Shown: positions 44,421 to 54,102, numbered from the stretch's first letter. The stretch: DNA of 64,000 nt from Streptomyces qaidamensis (GCF_001611795.1 NZ_CP015098.1:186001-250000), one strand, 5' to 3'. The notes: a model not told the origin generated them from the sequence alone. Program-made: numbers and translations.

Positions 44421-44996
44421 CTAGCAGGGCCTCACGAACCAGACGGGCGTCCAGTCATAGCTCGCGACGCTGAAGGGCGCGCCGAGGGTCGTGTGGATGA
44501 CGTTGCGATTCTGGTTCTTGAACACTGCACGGGTGCCGGGGGTCTGGTTGTTGTAGTAGGAGCCCTCGCCGGCCCAGTTCTGCAGCGCGTGGTCCTGGCA
44601 GTGGTACAGCGCGAGTCGGTCGCCCATGCCGAGTGTCTGACGGAACATGCAGAAGTACGTGTAGTCGCACTCCCATTGTGCAGCGGCCCGGCCTGCGGCC
44701 GACGTGCTCATCTCCCGCACGTAGCGCTCGCCGGGAACGGTCACCGTCAGCTTGGCACCGTCGGCCAGGACGATCTCGTTCGCCGAGACCTGTCGTCCGT
44801 CCTGGCGGGACAGGTAGCGGTCCACCTTGGCCTGGAGAGCGTCGGCTTCGTCCCGGCTGAGGCCGGCAGCGCGGGCCTGTCGGTCGAAGGCCGCAGACGT
44901 CTGTGCCGTGTCTGCGGATGCCGGTCCCGCCAGTCCGACCGTCAACAGGGCCAACGCTGTGGCAGCGAGGGATGCGTACCGCTTCAGAATGGACAT
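44421..44996 (-). CDS. Secreted peptidase-inhibitor-like protein (I36 / crystallin-like)
   Basis: 191 residues with a clear Sec signal peptide (LAATALALLTVGLAGPASA). After a helical propeptide-like stretch, the C-terminal 80 residues show the crystallin-type I36 pattern: YFCMFRQTLGMGDRLALYHC and LQNWAG, SYYNNQTPGTRAVFKNQN. Several cysteines could pair in disulphides. I36 proteins such as SMPI inhibit metallopeptidases. Whether this one inhibits a peptidase is not shown. GGAAGGGAAGG precedes the ATG. Confidence 0.8.
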   Translation of the reverse strand: MSILKRYASLAATALALLTVGLAGPASADTAQTSAAFDRQARAAGLSRDEADALQAKVDRYLSRQDGRQVSANEIVLADGAKLTVTVPGERYVREMSTSAAGRAAAQWECDYTYFCMFRQTLGMGDRLALYHCQDHALQNWAGEGSYYNNQTPGTRAVFKNQNRNVIHTTLGAPFSVASYDWTPVWFVRPC

Positions 44997-45071
44997 GCCC
45001 TTCCCTTCCTGAGGAAGCCGTGATGCACTGCGGCATCACCGGGAACGTATCCACCCGGACCACCGGTGTCT

Positions 45072-45089
45072 TCCTGACATCTGTCAGGA
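45072..45089. promoter_or_regulatory. Perfect 18-bp palindromic site
   Basis: TCCTGACA-TC-TGTCAGGA has perfect 8-bp arms and lies 76 bp upstream of the inhibitor-like gene and 122 bp upstream of the decarboxylase. It is a strong candidate for a dimeric regulator, for example a NarL-type response regulator. Which of the two genes it controls is unknown. Confidence 0.55.
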
Positions 45090-45210
45090 CACTGGGACAA
45101 CCAGGCGAACAGGCCAAGACGGACCGTCTCGTATCAGCTCGTTCACGAACAGGCCAGTCTCCCCCAGTTGGCCGTTCCCGGCCGCTCGGACGGGCGGTTA
45201 CCGTCCGAGC

Positions 45211-46587
45211 ATGGACGAGCTGACCAGGGTCATCCGTCACGCCGCCGAGCAGGCCGCCGCTTACCGCCGCTCACTGCCCGTGCGGCCGGTGGCGCGCCCC
45301 GTGGACCACGCAGCACTGCGCACCGCCTTCTCCCGCCCCTTGAACCGCTCGCCCGCCGACCCGCTCACGGTGATCGACGAGTTGGTGGCCGCCGCCGAGA
45401 CGGGACTCGTCGCCAACGCGGGGCCGCGCTTCTTCGGCTTCGTCGTCGGCGGGGCGTTGCCCGCGGCCACCGCCGCGGAGATCCTCGCCGCCGGGTGGGA
45501 TCAGAACGCCTTCAACGCCGCGCTCTCCCCCGCCGCCCTCGCCGCGGAGGAGGCGGCGGGCGCCTGGCTGAAAGACCTCCTCGGGCTCCCCTCCACAGCG
45601 TCCGCCGGGTTCGTCACCGGCGGGCAGGCGGCCAACACCGCAGGGCTGGCGGCAGCCCGGCAGTACCTGCTCACCGAGGCAGGCTGGGACGTCGCGCGCA
45701 AGGGCCTGGGCGGCGCCCCGCGCCTGCGGGTGGTCGCGGGCGAGGAGCGTCACGCCACCATCGACCGCTCGCTGCGGCTGCTCGGCCTGGGCACCGACTG
45801 CGTGGAAACGGTCCGCGCGGACGGACGCGGCGCCCTCGACACCGAAAACCTGCGTCGCGTGCTGGCATCCGCCCCGGACGCACCGGCGATCGTCTGCACC
45901 CAGGCGGGAAACGTGAACACCGGCGCCTGCGACGATCTCCGTACGGTCTGCGGTCTCACCCACGCCCACGGCGGCTGGGTGCACGTCGACGGCGCCTTCG
46001 GATTGTGGGCGGCCGCGAGCCCGGCGACCCGACCCCTCGTCGACGGCGTCGAACTGGCCGACTCCTGGGCCTGCGACGGCCACAAGTGGCTGAACGTGCC
46101 CTACGACTGCGGCTACGCCTTCTGTTCCCGCCCCGCCGTCCACGCCGACGCTCTGGCGTACACGGCCTCCTATCTCACCCGCGCGGACGGTGCGCCGGTC
46201 GGTGGCGCGGACTACACCGTCGAGTCCTCCCGCCACGCTCGCGGCTTCGCCACCTGGGCGGCGCTGCGTGAACTCGGCCGGGACGGCGTCGCCGCACTCG
46301 TGGACCGCTGCTGCTCCCTCGCCCGCCGTTTCGCCGAGGGCCTGACCGCGGCGGGCTTCGAGGTCGTCAACGACGTGACGCTCAACCAAGTCCTCGTCGG
46401 CTTCGGTGACGACGCCCGCACCGACCGCGTGGTTCAGGCCGTGCAGAACGACGGCACCTGCTGGATGGGTGCCACCACCTGGCGCGGCCGACGGCTGATG
46501 CGCGTCTCGGTCTCCGGCCACGCCACGACGGAGGACGACGTCGACCAGTCGATCGCAGCGATCGCGCGGCTGGCGCGGACGTCGTGA
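45211..46587 (+). CDS. PLP-dependent group II decarboxylase
   Basis: 458 residues, the usual length for aromatic-L-amino-acid/glutamate-type decarboxylases. Substrate-face residues GPRFFGFVVGG, the cofactor loops GFVTGGQAANT and HVDGAFG, and the Schiff-base Lys292 in ACDGHKWLNVP are present. It decarboxylates an amino acid to an amine, but the substrate cannot be read from the sequence. It stands alone. A weak Shine-Dalgarno precedes the ATG. Confidence 0.9.
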   Translation: MDELTRVIRHAAEQAAAYRRSLPVRPVARPVDHAALRTAFSRPLNRSPADPLTVIDELVAAAETGLVANAGPRFFGFVVGGALPAATAAEILAAGWDQNAFNAALSPAALAAEEAAGAWLKDLLGLPSTASAGFVTGGQAANTAGLAAARQYLLTEAGWDVARKGLGGAPRLRVVAGEERHATIDRSLRLLGLGTDCVETVRADGRGALDTENLRRVLASAPDAPAIVCTQAGNVNTGACDDLRTVCGLTHAHGGWVHVDGAFGLWAAASPATRPLVDGVELADSWACDGHKWLNVPYDCGYAFCSRPAVHADALAYTASYLTRADGAPVGGADYTVESSRHARGFATWAALRELGRDGVAALVDRCCSLARRFAEGLTAAGFEVVNDVTLNQVLVGFGDDARTDRVVQAVQNDGTCWMGATTWRGRRLMRVSVSGHATTEDDVDQSIAAIARLARTS

Positions 46588-46643
46588 GCTGGCGGCACTC
46601 ACCTCTTCCACGCGTTCGATGCCGAAGAAGCACACTCCATCGA

Positions 46644-46666
46644 AAAAGTGTACGTTTCATACTTTT
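46644..46666 (+). promoter_or_regulatory. AT-rich inverted repeat upstream of the solute-binding gene
   Basis: AAAAGT and ACTTTT flank an 11-bp centre (GTACGTTTCAT), about 90 bp upstream of the ATG at 46757. AT-rich DNA is rare here, so this is a likely promoter or operator. Confidence 0.4.
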
Positions 46667-46756
46667 CCGGGCTCCTGATGAGATCTAGTCTCATGTACAG
46701 ATGGCGGGCGATGGCCGGCCAGTCGACCACCGCCGCCTGTATGAGCGGAGGCGGAG

Positions 46757-48004
46757 ATGAAAGCGTCGATACGGCGGTCCGCGGTCTTCGCGAGCGCGGC
46801 CGCTCTTGTGATAGCCGTCTGCGGCACGACGGGCACCGCCCAGGCCGATCCGGGCGATGGCGAGCTCCAGTTCGGCTACGTCCTGCCGGAGACGGGACAG
46901 CTGGCCTACCTCGGCCCGCCGCAGATCGAGTCTCTCAAGTTCGCGATAGAGAAGATCAACGACGCCGGCGGGGTCCTGGGCAAGTCCGTGCCGAATGTGG
47001 TCGCCAGTGACGAGGCGGGCCAGGAGGCCGTTGCCGCGCAGTCCGCGGACCGGGTCCTCTCGGCAGGCGTGGACGCGGTCATCGGCGCCGCGGCTTCCGG
47101 GATGTCGCTGGCGTTCATCGACCGGGTGACCGGTGCGGGCGTCGTGCAGTGTTCGGGGTCGAACACCGCTCCCACGTTCACCGACTACGAGGACGACGGC
47201 TACTACTTCCGTACCGTCCCGAGCGACGCCCTGCAGGGGCCCATCCTGGCGGATACCGTCCGCGACGACGGCCACGACCGGGTGGCCCTGGTCGCACGGG
47301 CGGACGACTACGGGCGCGGCCTGATGGAGGCCACCCGGAAGTCGCTGGAGGAGCGCGGTGCGACGGTGACGCTCGCCGAGACCTACGACCCGAAGGCGAC
47401 CAACTTCGACCAGGTCGTCCGGCAGATGGACAACTCCAGGCCGGACGCCGCCGTGGTCATCGCCTTCGAGGAAGGCACCCAGATCCTCCAGGGCATGCTC
47501 GAGTCCGGTCTCGGACCCGACCAGATCGGCGTCTACGGCGCCGACGGACTGCGCAGCGAGGAATTGCCGTCGCTGGTGTCCCCGGGCCAGCCGGAGAGGC
47601 TCTCCGGGATGAAGGGGACCGCGCCGGCATCGGCGGAGAACGAACAGTACGTGAACGATCTCAAGGAATTCGCGCCGGACCTGAAGGAGCTCCAGTTCGC
47701 ACCGCAGGTGTTCGACTGCGTGACGACGATCGCGCTCGCCGCCGAGAAGGCGGAGTCCGACGATCCCCGCGAGTACGTGAAGGAAATGAACGGGATCACC
47801 AGGGACGGCGAGAAGTGCAACTCGTTCGCCGCCTGCAAGGAACTGATCGCCGACGGCAGGGACATCGACTACGACGGTGTGAGCGGTCCGCTCGAGTTCA
47901 CCGACAAGGGCGAACCCCGACAGGCGACGATCGAGGTCTACGGCTACAACGACGAGGGACAGCTGGAGACCCTGCGTACCGAGACCAGCAGGGGCGTGGA
48001 GTGA
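46757..48004 (+). CDS. Branched-chain amino acid/amide-type ABC solute-binding protein
   Basis: 415 residues; GGAGGCGGAG precedes the ATG. A cleavable signal ends near TAQA-D; the only Cys nearby (AVCGT) is a poor lipobox. The mature protein has the Leu/Ile/Val-binding fold: LQFGYVLPETGQLAYLG, VLSAGVDAVIGAAASGMS, ALVARADDYGRGL and the C-terminal YDGVSGPLEFTDKGE. It faces the livFGMH operon convergently with only 22 bp between, so it supplies the binding component. The ligand class (amino acid, amide, urea) is unclear. Confidence 0.88.
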   Translation: MKASIRRSAVFASAAALVIAVCGTTGTAQADPGDGELQFGYVLPETGQLAYLGPPQIESLKFAIEKINDAGGVLGKSVPNVVASDEAGQEAVAAQSADRVLSAGVDAVIGAAASGMSLAFIDRVTGAGVVQCSGSNTAPTFTDYEDDGYYFRTVPSDALQGPILADTVRDDGHDRVALVARADDYGRGLMEATRKSLEERGATVTLAETYDPKATNFDQVVRQMDNSRPDAAVVIAFEEGTQILQGMLESGLGPDQIGVYGADGLRSEELPSLVSPGQPERLSGMKGTAPASAENEQYVNDLKEFAPDLKELQFAPQVFDCVTTIALAAEKAESDDPREYVKEMNGITRDGEKCNSFAACKELIADGRDIDYDGVSGPLEFTDKGEPRQATIEVYGYNDEGQLETLRTETSRGVE

Positions 48005-48026
48005 CCGGGAGGACCGACAGCGGGAG

Positions 48027-48767
48027 TCAACGGACGCGGGCGAGCGTGCCGAGGTAGAGCTCGATCACCTTCTCGTCGTGCAGCAGGGCCGTACCCGTGC
48101 CGGTGTACGCGTTGCGGCCCTGGTCGAGGACGTAGCCGCGGTCGCAGAGTTGCAGGCACCTGCGGGCGTTCTGCTCGACCATGAGCACGGCGACGCCCGC
48201 GCTGTTGATCGTCCTGCACTGCTCGAAGACATGGTCCTGATGGAGCGGTGACAGGCCGGCGGACGGCTCGTCGAGCAGCAGCAGCTGCGGCTCCATCATC
48301 AGCGCGCGGGCCATCGCTAGCATCTGGCGTTCACCGCCGGACATCGCGCCGGCCTTCTGCCCGCGGCGGTCGGCCAGGACGGGGAAGAGCTCCTCGACCG
48401 CCGCGACCCGCCGCGCCTGGTCCTTGGGCCGCAGATAGATCCCCATCCGCAGGTTCTCCTCGACGGTCAGTGTGGAAAACACGTTCTGCAGCTGCGGAAC
48501 GTAGCCCACGCCCCGCCGGACCAGCTCGTGCGCGGGCCGGCCGGTCACGTCCTCGCCGCGCAGGCGCACGGTCCCGCCGCGCACCCGCAACAGCCCGAAG
48601 ACGGCCTTGATCAGAGTCGACTTGCCGGCGCCGTTGGGGCCGATCACGCCGACCACCTCGCCCGGCCGCACCTCGACGCTGCATCCGCGCAGCACATCGA
48701 CACCGGGGACGTATCCGGCGACGATGTCGTCGGCCGCCAGTACCGGTGCCTGTTCCGCGACGGACAT
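48027..48767 (-). CDS. livF: ABC transporter ATPase LivF
   Basis: 246 residues. Walker A GPNGAGKSTLIKA, signature MSGGERQMLAMARALM, Walker B LLLLDEPSAGLSP and the EQN motif (MVEQNAR) mark LivF. Last gene of the leftward livH-livM-livG-livF operon, 2 bp after livG. Confidence 0.92.
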   Translation of the reverse strand: MSVAEQAPVLAADDIVAGYVPGVDVLRGCSVEVRPGEVVGVIGPNGAGKSTLIKAVFGLLRVRGGTVRLRGEDVTGRPAHELVRRGVGYVPQLQNVFSTLTVEENLRMGIYLRPKDQARRVAAVEELFPVLADRRGQKAGAMSGGERQMLAMARALMMEPQLLLLDEPSAGLSPLHQDHVFEQCRTINSAGVAVLMVEQNARRCLQLCDRGYVLDQGRNAYTGTGTALLHDEKVIELYLGTLARVR

Positions 48768-48769
48768 CG

Positions 48770-49642
48770 CTACTCCTCCTCGTCCTTCTCCTCGGCCGCC
48801 TCCGGCTCGTCGTGCCGCTTGCCCAGGTAGGCGTCCACGACGGCGGCGTTCCGGCCGATCGTGTGCGGTGGGCCCTCGGCCACCAGGCGGCCGTCGGCCA
48901 TGACGGCCACCCAGTCGCTGATGCCCATCACCACGTCCATGTCGTGCTCGACGAAGCACACCGTCAGCCCCTCGTCCCGCAGCCGCTTGATGTGTGCGAG
49001 CAGCGACTGGGTCAGCGCGGGGTTCACCCCGGCCATCGGCTCGTCGAGCAGGAGCATGACCGGCCGGGTCATCAGCGCGCGGGCCAGCTCCAGCAGTTTG
49101 CGCTGACCGCCGGAGAGCGTGCCGGCGTGGTCGTCGCGCAGGTGCCCGAGCCGGAACCGGTCCAGCAGTTCGTCCGCCCGGCGCTCGAGCTCCCGCTCCT
49201 GCCCGCGCCACAGCGGTCGCAGCAGCGCGGGCAGCGCCCGCTCGCCGCGTTGACCGGGCGCGGCGAGCAGCAGGTTCTCCAGCACCGTGAGCCGGGCGAG
49301 CGCTCTGGAGAGCTGGAACGTACGGACCATTCCGCGCCGCGCCACCCGGTGCGCCGGGGCGCCGGTGAGCGGCCGTCCGTCGAACGACCACCGGCCGCCG
49401 TCGGCCCGGTCGAACCCGCTCACCACGTTGAACAGCGTGGTCTTGCCGGCGCCGTTGGGCCCGATGAGCGCCGTGATGACCCCACGCTGGACCTCCAGGT
49501 GCTCGACCCGCACGGCGGCGAGGCCTCCGAAGGTACGGGTCACCTGGTCCAGATCCAGCAGGGGATCGGGCTTGCGCACCCCCGGCTCGGGATCGATCGC
49601 GGAGAGCCGGTCCGGGTGGGATCCGACAGGGTCAGCGGCCAC
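48770..49642 (-). CDS. livG: ABC transporter ATPase LivG
   Basis: 290 residues from a GTG that overlaps the end of livM by 11 bp. Walker A GPNGAGKTTLFNV, RTFQLSRAL, signature LSGGQRKLLELARALM, Walker B MLLLDEPMAGVNP and VEHDMDVV identify LivG. The N-terminal 25 residues and the acidic C-terminal tail (EAAEEKDEEE) are extra relative to the usual 255-260 residues. Confidence 0.9.
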   Translation of the reverse strand: MAADPVGSHPDRLSAIDPEPGVRKPDPLLDLDQVTRTFGGLAAVRVEHLEVQRGVITALIGPNGAGKTTLFNVVSGFDRADGGRWSFDGRPLTGAPAHRVARRGMVRTFQLSRALARLTVLENLLLAAPGQRGERALPALLRPLWRGQERELERRADELLDRFRLGHLRDDHAGTLSGGQRKLLELARALMTRPVMLLLDEPMAGVNPALTQSLLAHIKRLRDEGLTVCFVEHDMDVVMGISDWVAVMADGRLVAEGPPHTIGRNAAVVDAYLGKRHDEPEAAEEKDEEE

Positions 49643-50624
49643 TGAGCAGCATCTCCTTCCGGCTGCCGAGAATCCCCTGCGGCCGGAACGCGACCAGCAG
49701 CATCAGGGCGACTCCGACCAGGGCGAAGCGCACCGCGCCGACCTCCGAGGTACTGATGAGGTCCGGCGAGATGTAGTCGGCGTTGATGGCCTGGCGGAGC
49801 GCGCTGTCGAGGAAGCTGAGGACGAACCAGAACAGGATCGCGCCGAGAACCGGGCCGAGGATCCGCCCGGCACCTCCGAGGACGAGCAGTGTGTACAGGA
49901 AGAACGTGACGGCCGGATCGTAACTGTCCGGGTTCACGGACTGCACCTGGATCGCCTGCATCATGCCCGCGACCGCCCCGATGACGCCGCCGAGCACGAG
50001 GCTCTGCATCTTGTACGCGTAGACGTTCTTGCCGAGGCTGCGCCCGGCGACCTCGTCCTCCCGGATCGACCGGATGACACGGCCCCACGGGCTGTGGATC
50101 AGCAGGGCGAGCAGGATTCCGGCCAGGAGCACCAGCGTCCATCCGACGGTCATGACCCAGAGGTCGCGGGAGCCGAACCTCACGAGCCACACGCCGTAGC
50201 TGCCGGGCTCGAAGGGGTTGAGCGCGTAGAAGTCGTTCGCGAACCTCTGCAGCCCGAACACTCCGCCGGTGACCGGCTCGGCCCAGCTGGAGCGGTAGAA
50301 CAGCCGTAGCGTCTCCCCCGCCGCGATCGTGGTGATGGCGAGGTAGTCGGCGCGCAGCCGCAGGGTGGGCAGACCGAGGAGCAGGGCCAGCACGATCGCG
50401 CAGGCGATGCCGCCCAGGACGCCGAGCCACATCGGGCCGTCGTACGTCGACACCGTGATGGCGAGCCCGTAGCCGCCGACCAGCATGAATCCGACCTGGC
50501 CGAAGTTGAGCAGCCCCGTGTAGCCGAAGTGCAGGTTCAGTCCCATCGCGGCGAGGGCGTAGACGGCGGCGATGGGGCCGATTCCCGAGCGCAGGGCGTT
50601 GGAGACGATGTCCGAGAAGTCCAT
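49632..50624 (-). CDS. livM: Branched-chain/amide ABC permease LivM
   Basis: 330 residues with about nine to ten membrane helices. LNLHFGYTGLLNFGQVGFM, LRLRADYLAITTIAAGE and the cytoplasmic loop SIREDEVAGRSLGKNVY are LivM signatures. ATG at 50624, 10 bp after livH. Confidence 0.92.
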   Translation of the reverse strand: MDFSDIVSNALRSGIGPIAAVYALAAMGLNLHFGYTGLLNFGQVGFMLVGGYGLAITVSTYDGPMWLGVLGGIACAIVLALLLGLPTLRLRADYLAITTIAAGETLRLFYRSSWAEPVTGGVFGLQRFANDFYALNPFEPGSYGVWLVRFGSRDLWVMTVGWTLVLLAGILLALLIHSPWGRVIRSIREDEVAGRSLGKNVYAYKMQSLVLGGVIGAVAGMMQAIQVQSVNPDSYDPAVTFFLYTLLVLGGAGRILGPVLGAILFWFVLSFLDSALRQAINADYISPDLISTSEVGAVRFALVGVALMLLVAFRPQGILGSRKEMLLSGR

Positions 50625-50634
50625 GGCGCACCCC

Positions 50635-51630
50635 TCACCCGACGCGTTCGGCCCGGCCGAGGATGCCCTGCGGCCGGACGAGGAGGACGACGATGAGGAC
50701 GAGCAGCGCCCAGGCGTACTGCAGGTCGACCGGGAACCACAGGGTGGACATCTGGGCGACGATGCCGATGACGAGGCTGCCGACCATCGCTCCGTAGGCG
50801 GAGCCGAGCCCTCCCAGGATGACCCCGGCGAACATGAGCAGCAGGAGCTTGAAGCCCATGTCCCAGGTGACGATCTCGACCAGGCCGAAGAAGACACCGC
50901 CGAGCGCGGCCAGCCCGGCGCCGAGCATCCACACGAACAGCACCACCCGCTGCACGTCGATGCCCGACGCCTCCGCGAGGTCACGGTTGGCGGAGACGGC
51001 CCGGACGGCCGTGCCGATCCGCGTCTTCTGCAGGAGCGCGGCGACGCCGAGCAGCACCAGCACGGCGAGCAGGGTGACCGTGAGGTCCCGTGGCGTGATG
51101 CCGGCCGGCCCCAGGTCGACCGTGCTCTGGATGTCGTACTGCGCGTAGGAGGCGGGACGGGTTCCGTACAGCACGAGTACGACGTGGCGCAGCAACAGCG
51201 AGAGCCCGATGGTGACGATGAACATGTTGATCAGCCCGGTGCCCCGGGCCCGCAGCGGGCGCCAGATGCCGCGATCGACCGCCGCGCCCAGCAGGGCGCC
51301 GAAGACCACCGCGGCGAGAGCGGCGGGAATCAGGTGCCAGCCCGGACCCGCCGCGGAGACGTTGAGGAAGAACGCGAAGGTGGCGCCGATCGTGACGAAT
51401 TCACCGTGCGCGAAGTTGATCAGATGGATGGTTCCGAAGATCAGTGAGAGCCCGACCGAGGTGATCGCGATGATCACCCCGAACTGGATACCGTCGATCA
51501 GCGCCTGCAGAGCGCGCGCGGAGAACGTGGGGCCGCGCGGGACTTCCCCACCCTGCGCCCGTGCGGAGATCGCGGGCAGCATGACAAGGGCCAGGGCGAG
51601 GACCGGTACGAGCATCCGCTGATGGCGCAT
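50635..51630 (-). CDS. livH: Branched-chain/amide ABC permease LivH
   Basis: 331 residues. The first hydrophobic segment ends in ISARAQGG and may be a cleaved signal or an extra helix. Then GLSLIFGTIHLINFAHGEF, VTIGLSLLLRHVV and GVILGGLGSAYGAMVGS are typical of LivH. It is first in the operon and divergent from the methyltransferase gene at 51740. Confidence 0.92.
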   Translation of the reverse strand: MRHQRMLVPVLALALVMLPAISARAQGGEVPRGPTFSARALQALIDGIQFGVIIAITSVGLSLIFGTIHLINFAHGEFVTIGATFAFFLNVSAAGPGWHLIPAALAAVVFGALLGAAVDRGIWRPLRARGTGLINMFIVTIGLSLLLRHVVLVLYGTRPASYAQYDIQSTVDLGPAGITPRDLTVTLLAVLVLLGVAALLQKTRIGTAVRAVSANRDLAEASGIDVQRVVLFVWMLGAGLAALGGVFFGLVEIVTWDMGFKLLLLMFAGVILGGLGSAYGAMVGSLVIGIVAQMSTLWFPVDLQYAWALLVLIVVLLVRPQGILGRAERVG

Positions 51631-51739
51631 GGCAGTTCCGGTATGTCACGAACGTCCTTTATGGGCTCAGTGTAGGTGCAGGTCTGTGCGGTGACACGGG
51701 CAGGGGCCACAGATGCGCCCCGGAAGCGGAGGTTGCGGG

Positions 51740-52687
51740 ATGAGTGACGGCGGGAACCTGGCGAGTGCCTACAGCGACGACAGCGTGCTCTTCCGGGTGC
51801 TCCGGCACCTCGGCTGGGACAGCCTGGCCAACATCGGCTACTTCACGCTGCCCACCTTGCCGGTCGTGCCTCTGACAGGGCCTGTGCCCTTTCAGCGCCG
51901 TCTGGCCCGCCGGTCGCTGGCGTTGCTGGACGCCCGGCCCGGACAGCTCGTCCTGGATGCCGGATGCGGTCGCGGTGACACCACGGCACGGTTGGGCGCC
52001 GCGGGATGCCGGGCCCTGGGGGTGGACATCCAGCCCGCGCAGATCGCCCAGGCACGCCGCCGCTTCGGTGGCTGTTCCGGCGCGCGATTCGCCGTAGCCG
52101 ACGCCACCGCTCTGCCGCGGCGGGCAGCGGAGATCCCGCTGACGGACGGCTCCGTCGACCGGGTGCACTGCCTGGAGGCCGCCTTCCACTTCGGCCATGA
52201 GGGCCGCAGGTCCTTCCTGAGCGAAGGTTTCCGGCTGCTCCGCCCCGGAGGGCGGCTCGTCCTCGTGGATGTCACGTCCCGTACGGATCAGCCGATCGGG
52301 ACCCTCGACCCGAACGGCCTCGTCCGCGGCACCTGGCGCTTCGACGACCTCGAACCGTACGAGCGGTACCCGCTGACGGCTTCCGCCTCCGGCTTCACCA
52401 CGCGCCATGTCCTCGACTGGACCACCCCCGTACTCCACCGGGCGGCCCAGCTCTGTGCCCTGTTCGACGGCATCGCGTCCACCCGGGCCGGCCGGCAGGC
52501 CCTGTGCGTGCGGTGGCCCGGCCTGAGCAGTCTCGACGCCCGCGAGTGGGACGAGGCCCTCGCCGTCATCCGAGCCCACCAGGCCATCGAGCGCGTCGCG
52601 CGCTACACGGCGTACGTTTTCGACAAACGGCCCCGCGTCCCGTCCTCGCCCGCTGGAGACGCCCGCCAGGGGGAGGCGGCACCGTGA
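51740..52687 (+). CDS. SAM-dependent class I methyltransferase
   Basis: 315 residues; ATG at 51740 with GGAGG 7 bases upstream. Motif I VLDAGCGRGDTT, acidic GVDIQ and post-motifs ADATALP and LRPGGRLVLVD define the fold. The N-terminal 45 residues and the C-terminal helices resemble small-molecule or sterol-type methyltransferases. It lies 86 bp before a second methyltransferase on the same strand. Substrate unknown. Confidence 0.88.
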   Translation: MSDGGNLASAYSDDSVLFRVLRHLGWDSLANIGYFTLPTLPVVPLTGPVPFQRRLARRSLALLDARPGQLVLDAGCGRGDTTARLGAAGCRALGVDIQPAQIAQARRRFGGCSGARFAVADATALPRRAAEIPLTDGSVDRVHCLEAAFHFGHEGRRSFLSEGFRLLRPGGRLVLVDVTSRTDQPIGTLDPNGLVRGTWRFDDLEPYERYPLTASASGFTTRHVLDWTTPVLHRAAQLCALFDGIASTRAGRQALCVRWPGLSSLDAREWDEALAVIRAHQAIERVARYTAYVFDKRPRVPSSPAGDARQGEAAP

Positions 52688-52772
52688 CGGCCTGGTCGGC
52701 GATACGGGCTTAGCATGACAAAAAGGTCTGTTCTGGCCGTGCGTCTCAGCCACCTTGACCGAAGGGGCGATC

Positions 52773-53861
52773 ATGTCCACTCGTGAAACGCACCAGGCTC
52801 CCCCCGACCCCGCGAGGCAGGAGGCGTTCGCGGGCGAAGTCGCCGATGTCCTGAACAAGGGCGTGCTCGCCCTGCTGACCAGCGTGGGCCATCAGTGCGG
52901 CCTGTTCGACACCCTGGCCTCCCTTCCCCCGTCGACCAGCGCGGAGATCGCCAAGGCGGCGGATCTGGACGAGCGGTATGTGCGCGAGTGGCTGGGTGGC
53001 ATGGTCGTGGGCGGCTTCGTGGAGTACGAGCCGGAGGGGCAGCGCTACACGCTGCCGCCCGAGCACGCCGCCTCTCTGACCACCGCGGCCGGCCCGGAGT
53101 GCCTGGCCGGGATGATGCCCTACATCGCCCTCATGGGCGAGGTCGAGCAGCAGGTCATACGCAGTTTCCGCGAGGGAGGAGGCGTGCCGTACTCGGCCTA
53201 TCCGCGGTTCCAGGCGTTGCAGGCCGAGGAAACCGCCCGGGTCTATGACCAGGCACTGGTCGACACGATCGTGCCGCTGGTCCCGGGGCTCACGGAGCGG
53301 CTGCGCGAGGGCATCGACGTTCTCGACGTCGGCACGGGACAGGGACACGCTCCTCTCGTGCTCGCGCGGGCCTTCCCCGCCAGCCGCTTCCACGGCATCG
53401 ATCAGTCGGAGGCGGGGATCGACGTCGCACGCACGCGGGCGGCCCGCTCCGGCCTGGGCAACCTCCGCTACACCCTCGGCGACTCGACGGAGATCAGCGG
53501 CACGTACGACCTCATCACCGCCTTCGACGTGATCCACGACCTGGCACGGCCGGCCGAGACGCTGGAGGCGATCAGGAGGGCTCTGGCTGAGGACGGCACG
53601 TTCCTCATGGGCGACATCGCCGCCTCCAGCAGGCTGGAGGAGAACATCGGCCATCCCTTCGGGCCCGCGCTCTACGGCTTCTCCGTCTTCTACTGCATGA
53701 CGACCTCGCTCAGCACCGGCGGAGCCGGGCTGGGCACTGTCTGGGGGCAGGAGACAGCGGTGCGGATGCTCCGGGAAGCCGGCTTCGCAGATGTCGACAT
53801 CAAGTCCGTGGACGGCGACCCCCTCAACGCCTACTATGTCGCCACCTTGCGGGGAAGGTGA
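52773..53861 (+). CDS. Methyltransferase with N-terminal winged-helix domain
   Basis: 362 residues; ATG at 52773 after GAAGGGG. Residues 20-105 form a winged-helix dimerisation domain (GLFDTLASLPPSTSAEIAKA, LDERYVREWLGGMVVGGFV). The class I SAM domain follows, with VLDVGTGQGHAPLVLA, GIDQSEAGID and ITAFDVIHDLA. It resembles the Rv2258c-type family. A role in secondary metabolism is possible but not shown by neighbours. Confidence 0.88.
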   Translation: MSTRETHQAPPDPARQEAFAGEVADVLNKGVLALLTSVGHQCGLFDTLASLPPSTSAEIAKAADLDERYVREWLGGMVVGGFVEYEPEGQRYTLPPEHAASLTTAAGPECLAGMMPYIALMGEVEQQVIRSFREGGGVPYSAYPRFQALQAEETARVYDQALVDTIVPLVPGLTERLREGIDVLDVGTGQGHAPLVLARAFPASRFHGIDQSEAGIDVARTRAARSGLGNLRYTLGDSTEISGTYDLITAFDVIHDLARPAETLEAIRRALAEDGTFLMGDIAASSRLEENIGHPFGPALYGFSVFYCMTTSLSTGGAGLGTVWGQETAVRMLREAGFADVDIKSVDGDPLNAYYVATLRGR

Positions 53862-53863
53862 TG

Positions 53864-53896
53864 GTGAGGGGAGCGCCGCCGCGCCCCCTTGCTCAC
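53864..53896 (+). terminator. GC-rich hairpin after the methyltransferase gene
   Basis: GTGAG (53864-53868) pairs with CTCAC (53892-53896), with GGGG/CCCC and GCG/CGC pairing inside. It lies 3 bp after the stop, between converging transcripts. No U-tract. Confidence 0.4.
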
Positions 53897-54102
53897 CGGC
53901 CGGGAGCACCGTCACGCAGGCCGCCCTGCGTGCGACCAGGCGATGCGGTGGGGGGGGCAGCGTGGGCTGCCCGGTCGCCGCCGCGGGGGAGCCGGCGCCG
54001 GCGGGTGGAGGCCCGGCAGGACGTCAGTCAGTGACTGAACCCGTTGCGTCCTTCGGCGATCGCTCGCACTCGCTCGTGCCGAGTCTCCGGCCGCGGCAGG
54101 GG

